A DNA stretch of 64,000 bases from Diphasiastrum complanatum (taxonomy: Eukaryota; Streptophyta; Lycopodiopsida; Lycopodiales; Lycopodiaceae). Within the stretch, counting starts at the first letter, position 1. Each line of letters starts with the position of its first letter. This document shows positions 26,501 to 38,744 of the stretch, piece after piece. The stretch is taken from positions 66,362,536-66,426,535 of the forward strand of contig CM055094.1 of assembly GCA_029204225.1 (NCBI GenBank), written 5' to 3'. The notes under the pieces were generated by a model. The model worked only from the letters and a program-made list of their open reading frames with translations. It had not been told where the DNA came from and searched no databases. The translations under genes were made by a program, and so were the position numbers.

Positions 26501-29500
26501 TCTTACTGCTCAGGGTGGAGATAGCTTTACTAATCACGTGGTTAGAAACCGACGACTTGCAACGTGTCTGTTTTCTTACAAACTCCATATCTGCCAGCCC
26601 AATCTATCACGAGGAGCCGTTGAGAAGTAATGAGCAATTCAGTTTGGAAGGAATGTCCCGAAACACTCTGTTGGAGTCTATCGACCATCCCGGCCAATGG
26701 CATCTCACATGAGTAAAAAGTGATGCTAAGGATTCGTGACTTGGGGTATTCCTTAGCGGCATGCAAGTCTTCCTCCAATACACGAGGTATGCCTTTGTTG
26801 ATTGAAATCGGCTTTGGGAAAATTGTCAATGCATTTGCTAATCTTTGAGCTTGTACGTTGCAACATATGGTTGTGGATTTGCATTATGTATTATTGGGAA
26901 TGACATCGGTATTGTTAAACTAGTATGATGTTGTTTAACCTCGAGTGAATCTAAGTAGCGTGCTAGGTATGCATAGTCTTCACACAATAAAGGAGACCAT
27001 CAACCACAGCATTTTTAATAGCAATGCCATTATGCATGGAGCAGACCAAATGCTAAAACCTCCCTATCCACTTCGTCACAGCCCAAGAGTAGGAGCTGGT
27101 CACATACACAAACTAAGCCACATTAGCTTTCATGCATGTTGTACAATCAACCAAACATACTGTATTTCTCTCACTCTTCAGGCTAGCACTAAGGATCAAA
27201 TAAAAATTCTGTATCCCTTTATCTAAAACCTTGGCATAATTCTAGATTCAAACAATTGAAAATAATAGATAATAATCTATATACTAAAATTTATGATGAT
27301 AGAAATAAGATCGAAAAGACTCTTTTAGATGACAAAACAAAAGATTCATATATTTTATCAAAGAAGAAAAAAAATTGATTTTTAGACTGTTTGCTTTAGT
27401 GTCTCCATCAATTGCGGTTCGGTGCTTCGAACTAGCAAATCATACTGGGCTGGTTCAAACCGGTGGATGATTCAAAAAAAAAAAAAGAGCCTATACATCA
27501 GTAGTTATCAGTTTCAATATTTTATCGTGACTTGAATTTTAGGTAACGTAATTTGTGTTTGAAGTTCTATCATATATGGTCTGCTAATAATTGGGAGAGA
27601 CAGACAGACAGACGTCCATGTCTTGTATTGAGGATTTGGAATAATCCTTGATGTGGATATCCGGCACTCCAATGTTCGAAATTATTATTCATGTCTCGAC
27701 ATTCCAATTTAGGCCATAAATGCGAATAATAACCTTGTAAGGACCCAGGCACTCCAATTAGGACTTGTGAGCAGCGTTAAACACTTTTTGCTTTTTGCAA
27801 CTTTCTGCTAGTGTCACTTTGTTTTTTCTTCCTAGCAGTGGAATTGACATCCAAATAAGTGGTTTCTCAGGATCTTGGGGATTAATGTCATGGACTTTCT
27901 CCAAAGCCAAATTTATATTTCACTTGGAATTTTATGGTTTTTGGACTGGTATTGACAGTTTTAGCTTGGATTTTATAAAACGTACTATTTGTTAATAATT
28001 TTAAGATAAGTAGTTGCCAATTCGCTGTCATTAAATGATTTAAATATTTGCATGCCAATTATACCGTCGATATAGCATCTAGACTATGTTTCAAAGTCAA
28101 AACTAGTCAAAATTGATAATTTTTGGCTATAAAAGAGCAAAAAGAGTTGGTATTGAGCAAAATCAGAACTCTTTGATCTAAATGATGATTGTTTTGGCTG
28201 TAATTAAGGTTGAGTGTACTTGCATGAGGTTAAGATTCAAATTTTGGTCAAGAAACATGGTTTTTTGATGAAATTTTCATGTTTTCGATACGTAGACTCG
28301 ATTACTATGCCATAAACTTTGCATGTACACTCTCTAGGATACTTAGAAGCTGTTCAGTGACTATGGACAGTAGGTATGAGACGTAGAAGCTGAACGAAAG
28401 AAAAAAAGGTGTTTTTATGGTTATCTGGACCATAGTTGCCGTGGTCCAACCATTGAACCGTTAGGAAACGGTTCAACCGTTTTTTGGCCCCCCCCCAAAA
28501 AAAAAACAAAAAGAAACGGTTCGAACCGTTTCCCGATCGAACCCAGCTAGCCGGTTCGAATCAAGACAAATCGGCCGATTCAAATCGACATGTAACACTG
28601 ATCTAGATATTTGGTGCTTCAATATTCTGATCTCTTTGCAGGAGGAGCTTGAACGGGCCATTTTTTATGCATGTGTACCGCTGAAACAAGCTATCATCCA
28701 CTTGTTTTGATTGTTTGAGGCTTGTGCACCAAAGCAATGAAGTTGCATGCAGGGGCGACCTACAAGAAAGTGATTTTCGCTCACTCTAACCATATGCTAC
28801 AGATTTGAACCTGATTGAGGCCTTCTCTAATCCCTACTGAATGTTTAGAAGTTGTTGATGATAGCTCTTTGAGGCCATGCGAAGCAAACATATCATTTCC
28901 AAGATTCTGCCTCATGAATAATTTGATTCTAAATCAGCTCTCTGGCAATTCATTATCAAAACAAATGTAGGCGAAATGTGCTTCAAACTTTTGATGATGT
29001 CATACGAATCTCAAAAGCTTATAATTCCATGGCACTGGCGTCCAACGAGCCATTTCAAGCAAATTCATTAGCACCTGAAACTAAGAAGGGGAAAAAACGA
29101 ATTCGGGGTTGAACTCAATAAATATTTTGACGAGCTTGATCAGATGGCTTCGAAACCCAAGCAATAGAAACACTATCTTGAAATAAGGCTAAGAAGGCGA
29201 ATCTCTATTTTATTTGCAATAATAGGCCAAGACGTGTGATGAAATTCTGCCCAGAACAGAAAAAAGCCACTGCGACTCAGTTTATTGAGATGCCAAGTAA
29301 TCAAAATATGAAACTAGAAATTAACCTGATTGATTGTAAGTGTGAATGCTCCTCTACATCCATCTGAGATAATTTTAATGGCTAATGCAGTGGAAATTTT
29401 TGATGTTTCACCGTATGTTTGCAACATAGTTGCAGCGAATCTCGATTCGCTGGGTCTGCGATTCGCGGGTCGTGATTCTGCGAATCGCGATTTGCGACCC

Positions 29501-32500
29501 AGAATCGCAAAAAAAAAAAAAAAAAAAAAAAAAATTGGAAAAATAGCTTATTGCTGAAATTTTTTTAGGGGATCAATGGTCAAACCAGCATTTTGCCTCT
29601 CAGAAGTGCAGTAGATGAGGCACAAACAGATCTTATTTTCAGTAGCTATCCGGTTGTCATTTGCTCTGGTTTTCAGTAAATGTTAATGCTACAGTTTGGA
29701 CTATCAACTGTATGGATGATGATCACTTTTGCAATTGGTTCACTGGAGATGTGAGTGCAATGTACATACAGTTGGGGGCATAAATATTGGGCCCTTCTCG
29801 GCACGCATTTGGACCCCACTTTTATCTTAAGGGGGGCGGTGGCATTTTTATCTACAATGTCTATATAGCAAGAAGCTCTAGGGGGTTCGGGGGGCGGAAG
29901 CCCCCCGAGAAACGGGGGGTTCGGGGGGCGGTAGCCCCCTGGTGGGGGGTTTGGGGGGCAACGCCCCCCAACGGCGGGGTCCGGGGGCTGCCGGTAGACC
30001 CCGGCCCCGACGGTAAGGCCTCTTCATGATTTGGCCTTCCAACTCCCCGAGTGAAAACACACTTTTTGGTGTTTCGCACCCGAAACAGTCGGCAAACTGC
30101 ACAATCATAATCCCCTCGATCAGAGCTTTCATCTGATACCCATATTGCCTAAAAAAAATTCAAAAAAAAAATAAATCGATTCTACACGATTCTGGGTAAA
30201 TCCCGAATCGCGAATCGGAATCGCGATTCTGATCGCGATTCTGAATCGCGATTCGGGAATTGCGCTGCAATTATGGTTTGCAATGCCCATTTTGGATTTT
30301 CCTAAAATATATCTAAATAGATGTCAATCTTTTAAAATTCTTAACTCAGTAAATTTAGATCAAAAGCAAACTGAAAATGATTACCTCATGGTTTACCACC
30401 TTCTAGGTCAGTAGATCACATAATTGAGCTAAATCCAGGTAGTCATCCTATCTCTAGACAACCGCATCAATTTTCTCGAAAAGAAGAGGTAGAGATTACC
30501 AATCAACTTGAAAATTATCTTAAGATGGGACATATAAGACCTAGTAAATCACCATGGGATCCACTCCTATTCTTCTTAAAGCGAAAAAAGATGGAGGCTT
30601 CCGAATATGTGTATTATAAAAGGTAAAATAAAGTAACTATAAAAACCAAATATCCATTGTCCAAGATGAATGATCTGGTTGATCGTTTCGGTGGAGCTAA
30701 ATACTCAGTAACAATTATGTGCCCAACTGACTAGAATCATGCTCAGGGTTGACTTGGGATAATTGACTTGAGTCTAGCATAAGTTGGTTAATGTTGGACC
30801 TAGGGTTATGAAATACCCTTAGTGGTAAGGCTATGACGCTAGGTCTAGGGCTTGGGGCAAGACACAAAGCCAATAGAATGGACATGCATGGACAATTATT
30901 AATCTTATAAGGGCTCACGGGCACGTGGCTTGGGCTGTAGCAATATAAGAGTGGCTTTAGACATTCGTCGACATTTTTGTGATATCCAGATTCCCTATAA
31001 ATCTAAAAAAGACTAAGAAATTTAAAACCCTTCAAGACGTGACATAATCATATGGCATGATAAGATGGTACAGTTATCTATATGCATAGCAGATTTCGTG
31101 CTTGGTTTTTACAGTATGAACTGCTTGAGATTCAATTCTATGCCAGTTTATCTTCCATCCTCATGGACCGGCTCCTTATTAAAATTTTGACGTTTTTTTG
31201 TATCCCTAAAGGCCCCTGAAGGCATCCCTCTGAAAGCCCTAAATCCAAAAAAAGATTTCAAATTTTAAAATTTTGTTTTTAAAAAATAAAGACAATTTGC
31301 CTTGTTCCGTTCTGGAATGGGCAACTATGACATTATACAGGAACATTGTTACCACAAGTAGCCTACACAAATGGAAGATTTATGAAAATTCAGCTTTTTG
31401 TCACGAGCGTCAAGATGGTTGGCTAACTCCTAGAACTTACGATGCGTGATGGGCCCAATCCATATTAAAAGCCTGCAATCTGTGGCTAACTATTTTTCGT
31501 TCTAGAATTTGATACCCACTATAGACCAGGCAAATGTCATCGGATACACATTTACTTACTCTGAGACATAAAATACAATGTATAGAAAGGAAATTCACAG
31601 GATTTTCAAATGGACATTCCTTTTGCATTCTGGAACTCAATGTTCCAAAAAGGAACAAAAACTATGATATGTACCTTGTGCATAAATTGTGGTCCATAAA
31701 TTTCAAGTCCTAAAATTTGGTCAACTTGGCCAAATTTTGATGCATCAATCAACAGAGCAAGAAAAATCTTGTGACTCTACCAAATAGATATTTACTCAAG
31801 ACATGGGAATGTAATCTTTAGTAATACAAATTGCAAGAAGATTTACCAATCTTTCTAGCTTTGCACCAGAGTTGGGAACATATGCTGACACTAGGAAAAA
31901 GGACTCAAACTCGGCAGTGATGACTCGCCCTTCACCATCATGATCGGGTAATCCAAGACCATATGCTATTGACAAGGGTTTTTTCTGAACAATAACATTA
32001 GCAGCAATGAGATTGAAAGCAAGCCTCAACTCACTCAACATAATGACAAATTCAAACTCAATAGAATTCATGTTACAGAAAAATGGCGTTCTGAATAGAA
32101 CAATATCTTAAAAATATGTTGCAATAGACACAACATACAAGACATAACAGTATAAAAATCATTGAAGATTGCATATGTATCATGAGAACCAGATTCAACT
32201 CAAGCTTTTACCCGAGAGATAAGGGCAGATCCTGAGTAGCCCAGCTTTGTCGTGCTACAAATCCAGAAACTGCCTTCAAAATCATTAAGAAATGAACCCT
32301 TTATTTGCTCCACATCTTTTTCCTGTTTTGCAAGGACTAGGCATCTTCAATCCAAAGAATACTTTAAGTAATTAACAGCTGTAAGTGAACACTTTGCTTA
32401 TATGCGCTCCCAGCGGCATTGCTAATAGTGATTAGGATCCCATGAGCGAAAGCCATCACAATCAAGCCGCCTAGTTACAGATATTCAGCATGCAACCAAA

Positions 32501-35297
32501 ATAGCCAAAACAATTAACGCTTCTAAGCAACAGTTCATTTTTCTGTTTTTCCCAATGGCAATAATGAATCTAATCTTGATAAGAACCCAGAGACCAAAAG
32601 AAATTACAAGCAAGCTGCTTGCTTGTAAATTAATAAGCCATGCCTCTCAACTTTAAGCAAAGAATTGTCAAGCATATCAATCCTCAGCCTTGTCAAAGAT
32701 ACTCACCTGAAGCTTTGTCTCCTGCAAGCATAGTACATCAAAGTTCTCACTTTCTGCAAGTTGACTTATTAACGTAGCATCTGTCTGTTTCTCATCTCTT
32801 ACTTTCAGCAGAGCTCTTAGCCCATTGACATTCCATGACATCAATTTCAAAAGATTGGTTCCAACACAAGGTAGAACTGGTCTCATACAAGTGGGATCAT
32901 AACAAACCCATTCAGGCTGAGGATTTTTATGGACTAGCAATGACCACGGCTTCCGTCGGTTTAAAGCTTGATCTAAATCGTCTATATTTGTATTGACATC
33001 TAATTCAGCTGAAATTTCAACTATTTTTGTCTTGAGGCGCTTGCCTTTGGATTGGCTCTTTGAAGGCCTTTCAAAACTTTGATCTTCTGTGTGCTGCTTC
33101 AATTTCGGTTTTCTTTTTGAATTTGGGACTTGTGAAACCCTTCCAGTAACTTTTGCGTTATCCCAACCTTCAGGGTTGGATGGACTCAACTTATTCCCTT
33201 TCCCCGGTAAGCTGTTTCCATGCTCTACGCTAGTGTGTTTTCCTTCATCAAGCTTCATCTTGTCTGGCAACAAATCATTTCGTTTCCCTTTAACAATAGC
33301 ACTTTCTTTACTATGTAACAACCTTTCTTTGCTTGTGTGAATGTCAGCTTTGGAAGCTCCTATCCTTTCAACCTCCCCTGTATCAATGCAAAACGAAATT
33401 CCACTGAATTCCAATGTTTAAACACGGCAGTCTTAACAGACAGTACAGACTCGTAAAACATTTCACAACACCGCACAAGAAAAATTCATCAAGCCATGAG
33501 CAAATGAGCTAGCTACTTCACATTCTACTTGTTAGTTGCACGTTATGATATACCTGAAGGCATGGAAGCTTGATGGCGAGCGAGAAAGCTCTTGAGCTCC
33601 TGAATCAACTCCTGCTTCCGCCCAGTGGAATCTATATGTATCTGTCTGAACGAGCCAGACTTTATCAACGCGTGATTAAGAAACACGATAAGATCTCATT
33701 GTAGGCAAGATATTCTGGTATCCGAACCAGTTTGAACGAAACAATAGCGTGTATTTCTAAGAGCGACTGTCACCCATCTCAAGATTTATTTACTTTCAAT
33801 GCCGATGGGAGCCTGGACGTGTGACAGGCACAGACAAATAACTAAATACAAACCTTTACATGCTCTTCTGAAGGGGTGAGATATAACTTACAAATTTGCA
33901 ACCTCTTCACTGAGTAACTGATATGAAAGAAACAAACTTAAGACAAACCTGTATTTAAAATCACAGTTCACTACATGATTAAAGCTTCCGCTTTTATTTT
34001 TTTTGAATTGGAGGCAGACCGAGACCAATTTATGTAGGCATGAGCGGGTTGCTAGCTGCTATACTCACTTTAAAATCTTTCTGAGCTCCATTACAGACAA
34101 GGTGGCAAGCTTCTGCGCCTTCTCCAAAGTCAATACTTTCTCCAACGTACCATCCAAACCCTGCAATCGTAACGACTCACGTGCTATAATAAATTCAGTA
34201 GAATACGATCTTGGCGTTCAAGATAAGCATCTGTAAAATGGAAGACAGAAAACCTGTGCACTGATTAACAGATATATCACAGGCTTTTTACAGTCGTAAT
34301 TTTATTGTACTCCAAAAACCGATTATAAAGTGTTACACACTAAGCATGCAGCAAAGAGCAGTTGACCCTACAGTTATAGAACGGAAAAGAAGAAGGAAGA
34401 ACAAAATGGCTTGGTCTATGGCATACATCTTCTTGAGGTCCATCCTCTTTTGCATCAGCAGATTGAACTGATTCTACTGTTACAGTTACAGCTATTTCCC
34501 CAAAAGAAGTTTCCTGTCTGGCATGATCATTTTCCCCCTCCCCCTTCTTTGTGAACTTTGCGTATCTCCTAGTCCTTGTACGTCTTGGCACTTTTGCAGT
34601 TGTCATGTCAAAGAGCTCCCTGCCAGAGTGAAATGGTCTGGTTCTGAAAGCTTGTTGTCTCACCCCAAGTAGCTCAGGACGCTGGCTCAACCTGTATTCC
34701 CAACACAACTTCCGAATCATTGATCAGCCTAGAAAAAAACTAACAGAGCTGGAAATATCAGGAACAAAACATGTAATTCACACACAAGCGTTTCGGTGCA
34801 CCGCCATTTTTAGAGATAAGTGCCTAAATTGCAACTATCTTTCAGAAGAGCAATCAGAGTTTACATCCTGGAAAACGATGGCAGGCCTTTGACAGACAAC
34901 AGCATTTGAGCTGACTAGAATCAAACAACACGAAGTTTGTGACATTTTCAGCTTCATGTTGAGAAGTAATTTTCACATATTGCAGTCTGGGAAAAAGAGA
35001 GCTGCCGCCTTTCATAAACATGAAAAATTCTTACTCGGACAGAAGGGAAGAGACCGTAATCCGGTGCAGAGCAAGAGGAGCCGTTGAGATATTGCCAGAA
35101 GAACTGCAACGCAACGCAAAGGTGTGACTATGAGGAAGAAGCAAACAGAAATGACAAGGGCTGGATTTACAGCATGCTGGGGGAGGAGCAAATGGCGTAG
35201 CAGGAAATGTAGGAGGAGGAAATGGGGTTTGGATTTTGCAGCGCAGGCGCAAGGGGGAAGAAAAGAAGAAGAGAGGGCGAAACAGACGAAGAAGCAT
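23582..35297 (-). CDS. ARP: SAP-domain apurinic/apyrimidinic endonuclease (ARP/exonuclease III family), 11 exons
   Basis: Exons on the minus strand: 35297-35035, 34691-34427, 34160-34069, 33645-33554, 33377-32707, 32322-32212, 31984-31847, 24996-24949, 24356-24276, 23992-23833, 23703-23582. All junctions use GT/AG and the phases match, giving 680 residues plus TGA. Residues 1-90 are hydrophobic, Ser/Pro/Arg-rich and poor in acid, like an organelle transit peptide. A SAP DNA-binding motif lies at about 197-229 ([24 protein letters not shown]). A basic linker follows, then the endonuclease domain at about 415-680. Residues matching the APE1 active site are present: N420 (WNVNGLR), E457 (LQETKL), Y533 (AYVPN), D573 and N575 (TGDLNC), D645 (RLDYF), D670 and H671 (GSDHCP). 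The enzyme would cut DNA 5' to abasic sites in base excision repair; the Arabidopsis homologue ARP is a plastid enzyme. Intron 7 (24997-31846) is swollen by transposons. The ATG at 35295-35297 is the likely start. Confidence 0.92.
24997..29424. other. first part of the 6.9 kb intron 7 of the AP endonuclease gene
   Basis: No exon-like segment was needed here, because exons 7 and 8 join in phase 0. No transposon domains are recognised before 29425. A CATAGTTGCCGTGG word at 28431 resembles the end of the hAT-like element at 29425 and starts a patch rich in AACGGTT/AACCGTT palindromes (28440-28560). A matching right end with a target duplication was not found. Confidence 0.5.
29425..30275. mobile_element. 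non-autonomous hAT-like element inside intron 7
   Basis: The ends are CATAGTTGCAGCGAATC and, reverse-complemented from the right, CATAATTGCAGCGCAA. Perfect 8-bp target duplications GTTTGCAA flank it (29417-29424 and 30276-30283). Subterminal regions carry dense CGATTCGC/GCGAATCG words in both orientations. The centre (29880-30010) is a GC-rich block of GGGGG and CCCCC palindromes. A poly-A run sits at 29510-29534. No transposase is encoded, so it would depend on a hAT transposase supplied elsewhere. Confidence 0.85.
30380..30720 (+). pseudogene. Ty3/Gypsy reverse transcriptase relic in intron 7
   Basis: Translation gives [20 protein letters not shown], then [20 protein letters not shown] and [12 protein letters not shown], the start of a Ty3/Gypsy RT. 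Frameshifts follow within the next 100 bases. A close relative lies at 45050-45655. Confidence 0.75.
30721..31846. other. rest of intron 7, no gene recognised
   Basis: AT-rich intron sequence between the Gypsy relic and exon 7. Nothing further is recognised. Confidence 0.45.
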
Positions 35298-36118
35298 TTT
35301 GGATTTGCCTCCTCCTCATTCTCCATCTCCACTTCTTCTCATTTATTTTTGTAAAGAAAATGAATGAGAGAGAGAGAGATTGCATTGATTGTGTGCAATC
35401 AATATAGGAAGGATTTAGATTACGGTTTTAAGAGAGGGTTTAAGGATTTTGTTTGGAGGATTTAGATTAAGGGTTTAAGGGAGGGTTTAAGGATTTTGTT
35501 TGGAGGTTTAATGATTTTTAGTGAGGAAAAGCCCAAAAGTTCAAAACCAAGGAATGTTCCGCTTCGGAGTGCCCTTGCATTACTCAGAAAGAGAGCTGCT
35601 TAACAGTCACAAATGCAATAGATTAAGCCAGTGACTGAGGTGTCGAAGATCACCATGCACTGAGCAAAAGAATAGCATTCTTGCAATAAAAGAAAAGAAT
35701 GGCACAATAAAATATGTACATCAAATAATTGGATGGACAATACATTTGCACACAGCTGCAATGTCGTTGTGTGAATCATTGACATAGAAACGCCAACCGT
35801 TGTGAGTTACTACAAAGAATTGGGTGAATCCGTAGCAGTGTGCCACATTGTAGAATACTGCAAGACAATAAGTGATGGAAGGCGGAAACATCACCGCAGT
35901 AAAACTACATGAATCACTGACATAGAAATGTCAGCTGTTGTTGCCTACTTCAGGAAGAACGTGAACGCTGAGCAGGTTCGCCTCTCATTTCTTCAATCGC
36001 TCATTGATGTATATAGCAGTTGGAAGATCTTGTGCTATCTTAACTTTACAATTACAAGATCGTTAACAGCTGCTAAAATGATCAATAGATCAGTTCATTG
36101 TAATGAGTAAATCCACAG
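35298..36118. other. 5' flank of the AP endonuclease gene
   Basis: It holds the presumed 5' UTR and promoter, with a GA-rich run near 35368-35380 and a 47-bp tandem duplication (listed separately). No other gene is seen. Confidence 0.5.
35411..35504. repeat. 47-bp tandem duplication upstream of the AP endonuclease gene
   Basis: Two adjacent copies, 35411-35457 and 35458-35504, start with GGATTTAGATTA and end with TTTAAGGATTTTGTTTGGA. They differ at only a few positions. They lie 114 bp upstream of the presumed start codon. Confidence 0.85.
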
Positions 36119-36329
36119 ATGGACGATGCGACACTCCTTGGCTTTTGGCCTTTGTCTTTAGTTAAGGGCAACCTTCCGTATTTGGAGGACACCTTTGCAA
36201 CTTTGAAGGCAAGTGTCGCATTCTTTTCAACTGTCAGAGATTGCATGTAAAAAATGCAGAGTCGCATTTTACGCAAGTGTCGTCTGTCATAAAATGCATG
36301 CAAAAATGTAGTGTCGCATTTTTCGCCCA
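36119..36329. mobile_element. possible small MITE with ATGCGACACT-type ends
   Basis: The left edge reads GGACGATGCGACACT. The right edge, reverse-complemented, reads GGGCGAAAAATGCGACACT. Two internal copies of the word GTCGCATT occur near 36212 and 36263. The target duplication is not clear, so the boundaries are approximate. Confidence 0.4.
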
Positions 36330-36340
36330 ATAGCTCTATC

Positions 36341-36670
36341 TTTTACAGAATCAGAGTATATCGTAGCCTCACAAGCTACAAAGGAAACAATTTGGTTGAG
36401 AAATTTACTTTCAGATATCAGTCTGAATCAATATGCTCCGACATTATTATTTTGTGATAATCAAAGTGCCATTGCCTTATCAGCCAACCCTAGATTTCAT
36501 TCTAGGAGTAAGCACATTGAACAGAAATATCACTATGTCAGAAGCAAAGTTCTCGACAAAGAGGTCAGATTGCAGTACTGTCGAACACAAGATATGAAAG
36601 CAAATATTTTTACTAAAGCATTAGGCTTGGATATACACATAACTAAGTTAAAAAAAATAAGAAATGGATC
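36341..36670 (+). pseudogene. Copia RNase H fragment
   Basis: An open frame gives ESEYIVASQATKETIWLRNL, CDNQSAIALSANPRFHSRSK, HIEQKYHYVR and KANIFTKALG, the C-terminal RNase H region of a Copia polyprotein. It starts abruptly, just after the MITE-like segment. It stops where an unrelated minus-strand ORF begins. No LTR is seen beside it. Confidence 0.8.
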
Positions 36671-36960
36671 CTCCTAGATACAAAGGAGTGTTTGCCTCTT
36701 TGCGTACTGAAATTCCGTCCTCATCCATATCAAATTGTCTGTGTTTTTCATCTTCATTCGAAGATGTGTGCGTAGCATCATTGTTTGTTTCAAAATAAGA
36801 TTCAAATATATTCTGCATTGCATCATCTTGTTGTACCTCATCATCATTAGAATCCGAAGCGACACTTTTTTCTCCAATTGTATTTGCCTCTTCAATCCTT
36901 TTATTCGTTGTTTTCTCATGTGTATCAAAACTTGACGATGATTGTAACTTAACACGAATG
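36671..36960 (-). pseudogene. acidic ORF fragment, possibly the N-terminus of a CACTA-type (TNP2-like) transposase
   Basis: One minus-strand frame is open over the whole stretch. It gives an acidic, Ser/Asn-rich segment (NDDEVQQDDAMQNIFESYFE) that ends in KEANTPLYLG at the left edge. CACTA (En/Spm) TNP2-type transposases typically start with an acidic region leading to an A.TPLYPG-like motif, so this could be a piece of one. The catalytic domain is absent and the assignment rests on one short motif. Confidence 0.4.
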
Positions 36961-38048
36961 GATCAACTTTGTAGAATGGAATTTGATTTATTGCCTACAC
37001 ACATTAAACAAATTCAATAACAACGTATACAGATCTAAATGCAAAAAATTTCCTTGTGGTAAATTGCACGTATGCACAAGTATAAACACAAATAACATAA
37101 AATTAGTCGATTTAGAAAATTGTTGATTATTATGTTTTGATTTTTTAATAGTATGATTCTTATATGTAGATTATTATACATTCTGCGCATTTGTTTGCAT
37201 CTTGTTATAGATTATAGACGTGTTTCACTTTTTTTTGTTTAGTAAATGTATGAAACCCTAATTAAGTATGCAAAGTTTTGTAATTGATTTTCTTTCCTAC
37301 TTAATTTCAATATCCTAAACGTTAGACGTCAATGCATTGTTTTGTAATTGATAGAATTTTATAACTACATTCTTGGATTAGGGTTTTACGTTCATTGATT
37401 AGGGTTCATTGTAACTTATTGTATGTTATTAGTAAGCATATTATCATGTCGGATTCTGGCAGTGGTGGGAGTGGGGGTTGCATTTCGTACTTTTATACAT
37501 CACTGACTCCCGAACAAAACACACAACTACAAAACCTTGTCCTTAGTCAAGGCGAGGGACCTAGACCCTGATAAGATGCTCTATCCCTTCTCCCCCCCCC
37601 CAACACACACACACACACAATTATGGAGAATCATCTACTAATCCCTTCTATGACGAAGGTCCAAAAGGGAATATTATATCAAATTGTAAGTGGAGGGTTG
37701 TTATTGACAAATTATATTCATTATGTCAACATTATTTTGGAGATAAATTGTTTATAAAATGGGCTAAACAATCCATGAAACCTAAATCACGGGTTGTTAA
37801 TACTCTTCATTAAGATTTCTATAAGAATTATAATTCGACTTGAAATGATCAATAAATATATGAGCCTATGGATAAGACATTGTCATGATTCAGTACAAGA
37901 ATCTTATAGAGATGGAGCATCCAAATTCTGCTGGTGTTCGAGACATGATTGGAACGTAGTAAAAGTTGAGTCCAAAACACCCAAAAAATATAGGCTTTAA
38001 AAAGATGTTGTTGTAGTCAAGATGCAAGAAATATGCAATCCTAAACTG
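36961..38048. other. no gene recognised; left flank of the young Copia insertion
   Basis: Short protein-like stretches on the plus strand (MSDSGSGGSGGGCISYF near 37447; KWRVVIDKLYSLCQHYFGDK near 37690) suggest an older decayed ORF into which the Copia element inserted. I cannot name it. A C-run plus AC microsatellite lies at 37592-37619. Confidence 0.35.
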
Positions 38049-38730
38049 TGTAAAAATTACAGCAAATAAGGATCCTAAAACACTTGAAATGATGAGGAAA
38101 ACAATAGATTATGATTTCATAAGATTAGCACAAGTTGAACCATCAAAATCCATCAAAAATCTATGCTTGAACCTCACTAAATGGCCCAAATCCTTGAAGA
38201 AGGCTTCACACGTGTGAAAGTACGGCCTCCCACAGTCTGAGTACTGTACACCAGACCTACATTCAATCCTATAATCATTAGTAATCACAAGTACTCAAAC
38301 AATTATGAACATAGAGAGCAATTGCACCATTATGAGAGAAAAAACATGAAATTGCTTGATTGATTTTGGTGAGATATCATCACCTATATATACATGATCC
38401 ATCACGGTTTTGGGCAGGTATGAGTAGCCCTAAACCTATCCCTAATGCTAATTTTGGTGGATCTTTCATCCCTACCAAGTTAGGGTTGGAATCTTGGAGA
38501 TCCCTCAATAATGCAAAAATCACCAAAAATAGCTCCTATTTTTTCTCCCTTGTATCTAAGCATAATTTGGACTCATTCCAAAGGTTCTAACACTTAGGTC
38601 TACTTGAGAACATCCTTATGAATGGAAACCTATGCTATTTGGCACGTGTGACAAGCCACATCATGACCATCTAACTATTTACAAGTCATATGACCAAAAC
38701 TAGTCAAGCTAGAATTGTGAATTTTTAACA
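38049..38730 (-). repeat. 3' LTR of the young Copia element
   Basis: The 682-bp LTR carries an extra 10 bp near 38140-38160 relative to its partner (CATCAAAATCCATCAAAAATC versus a single copy). Confidence 0.95.
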
Positions 38731-38742
38731 CTCCTCCTCACT
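38731..38742 (-). promoter_or_regulatory. polypurine tract of the young Copia element
   Basis: Minus-strand reading AGTGAGGAGGAG directly abuts the 3' LTR and would prime plus-strand synthesis. Confidence 0.8.
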
Positions 38743-38744
38743 AT

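Noticed and set aside
26430-27226. Small plus- and minus-strand ORFs within intron 7
   Set aside because: No family resemblance, and the host gene splices across them in phase.
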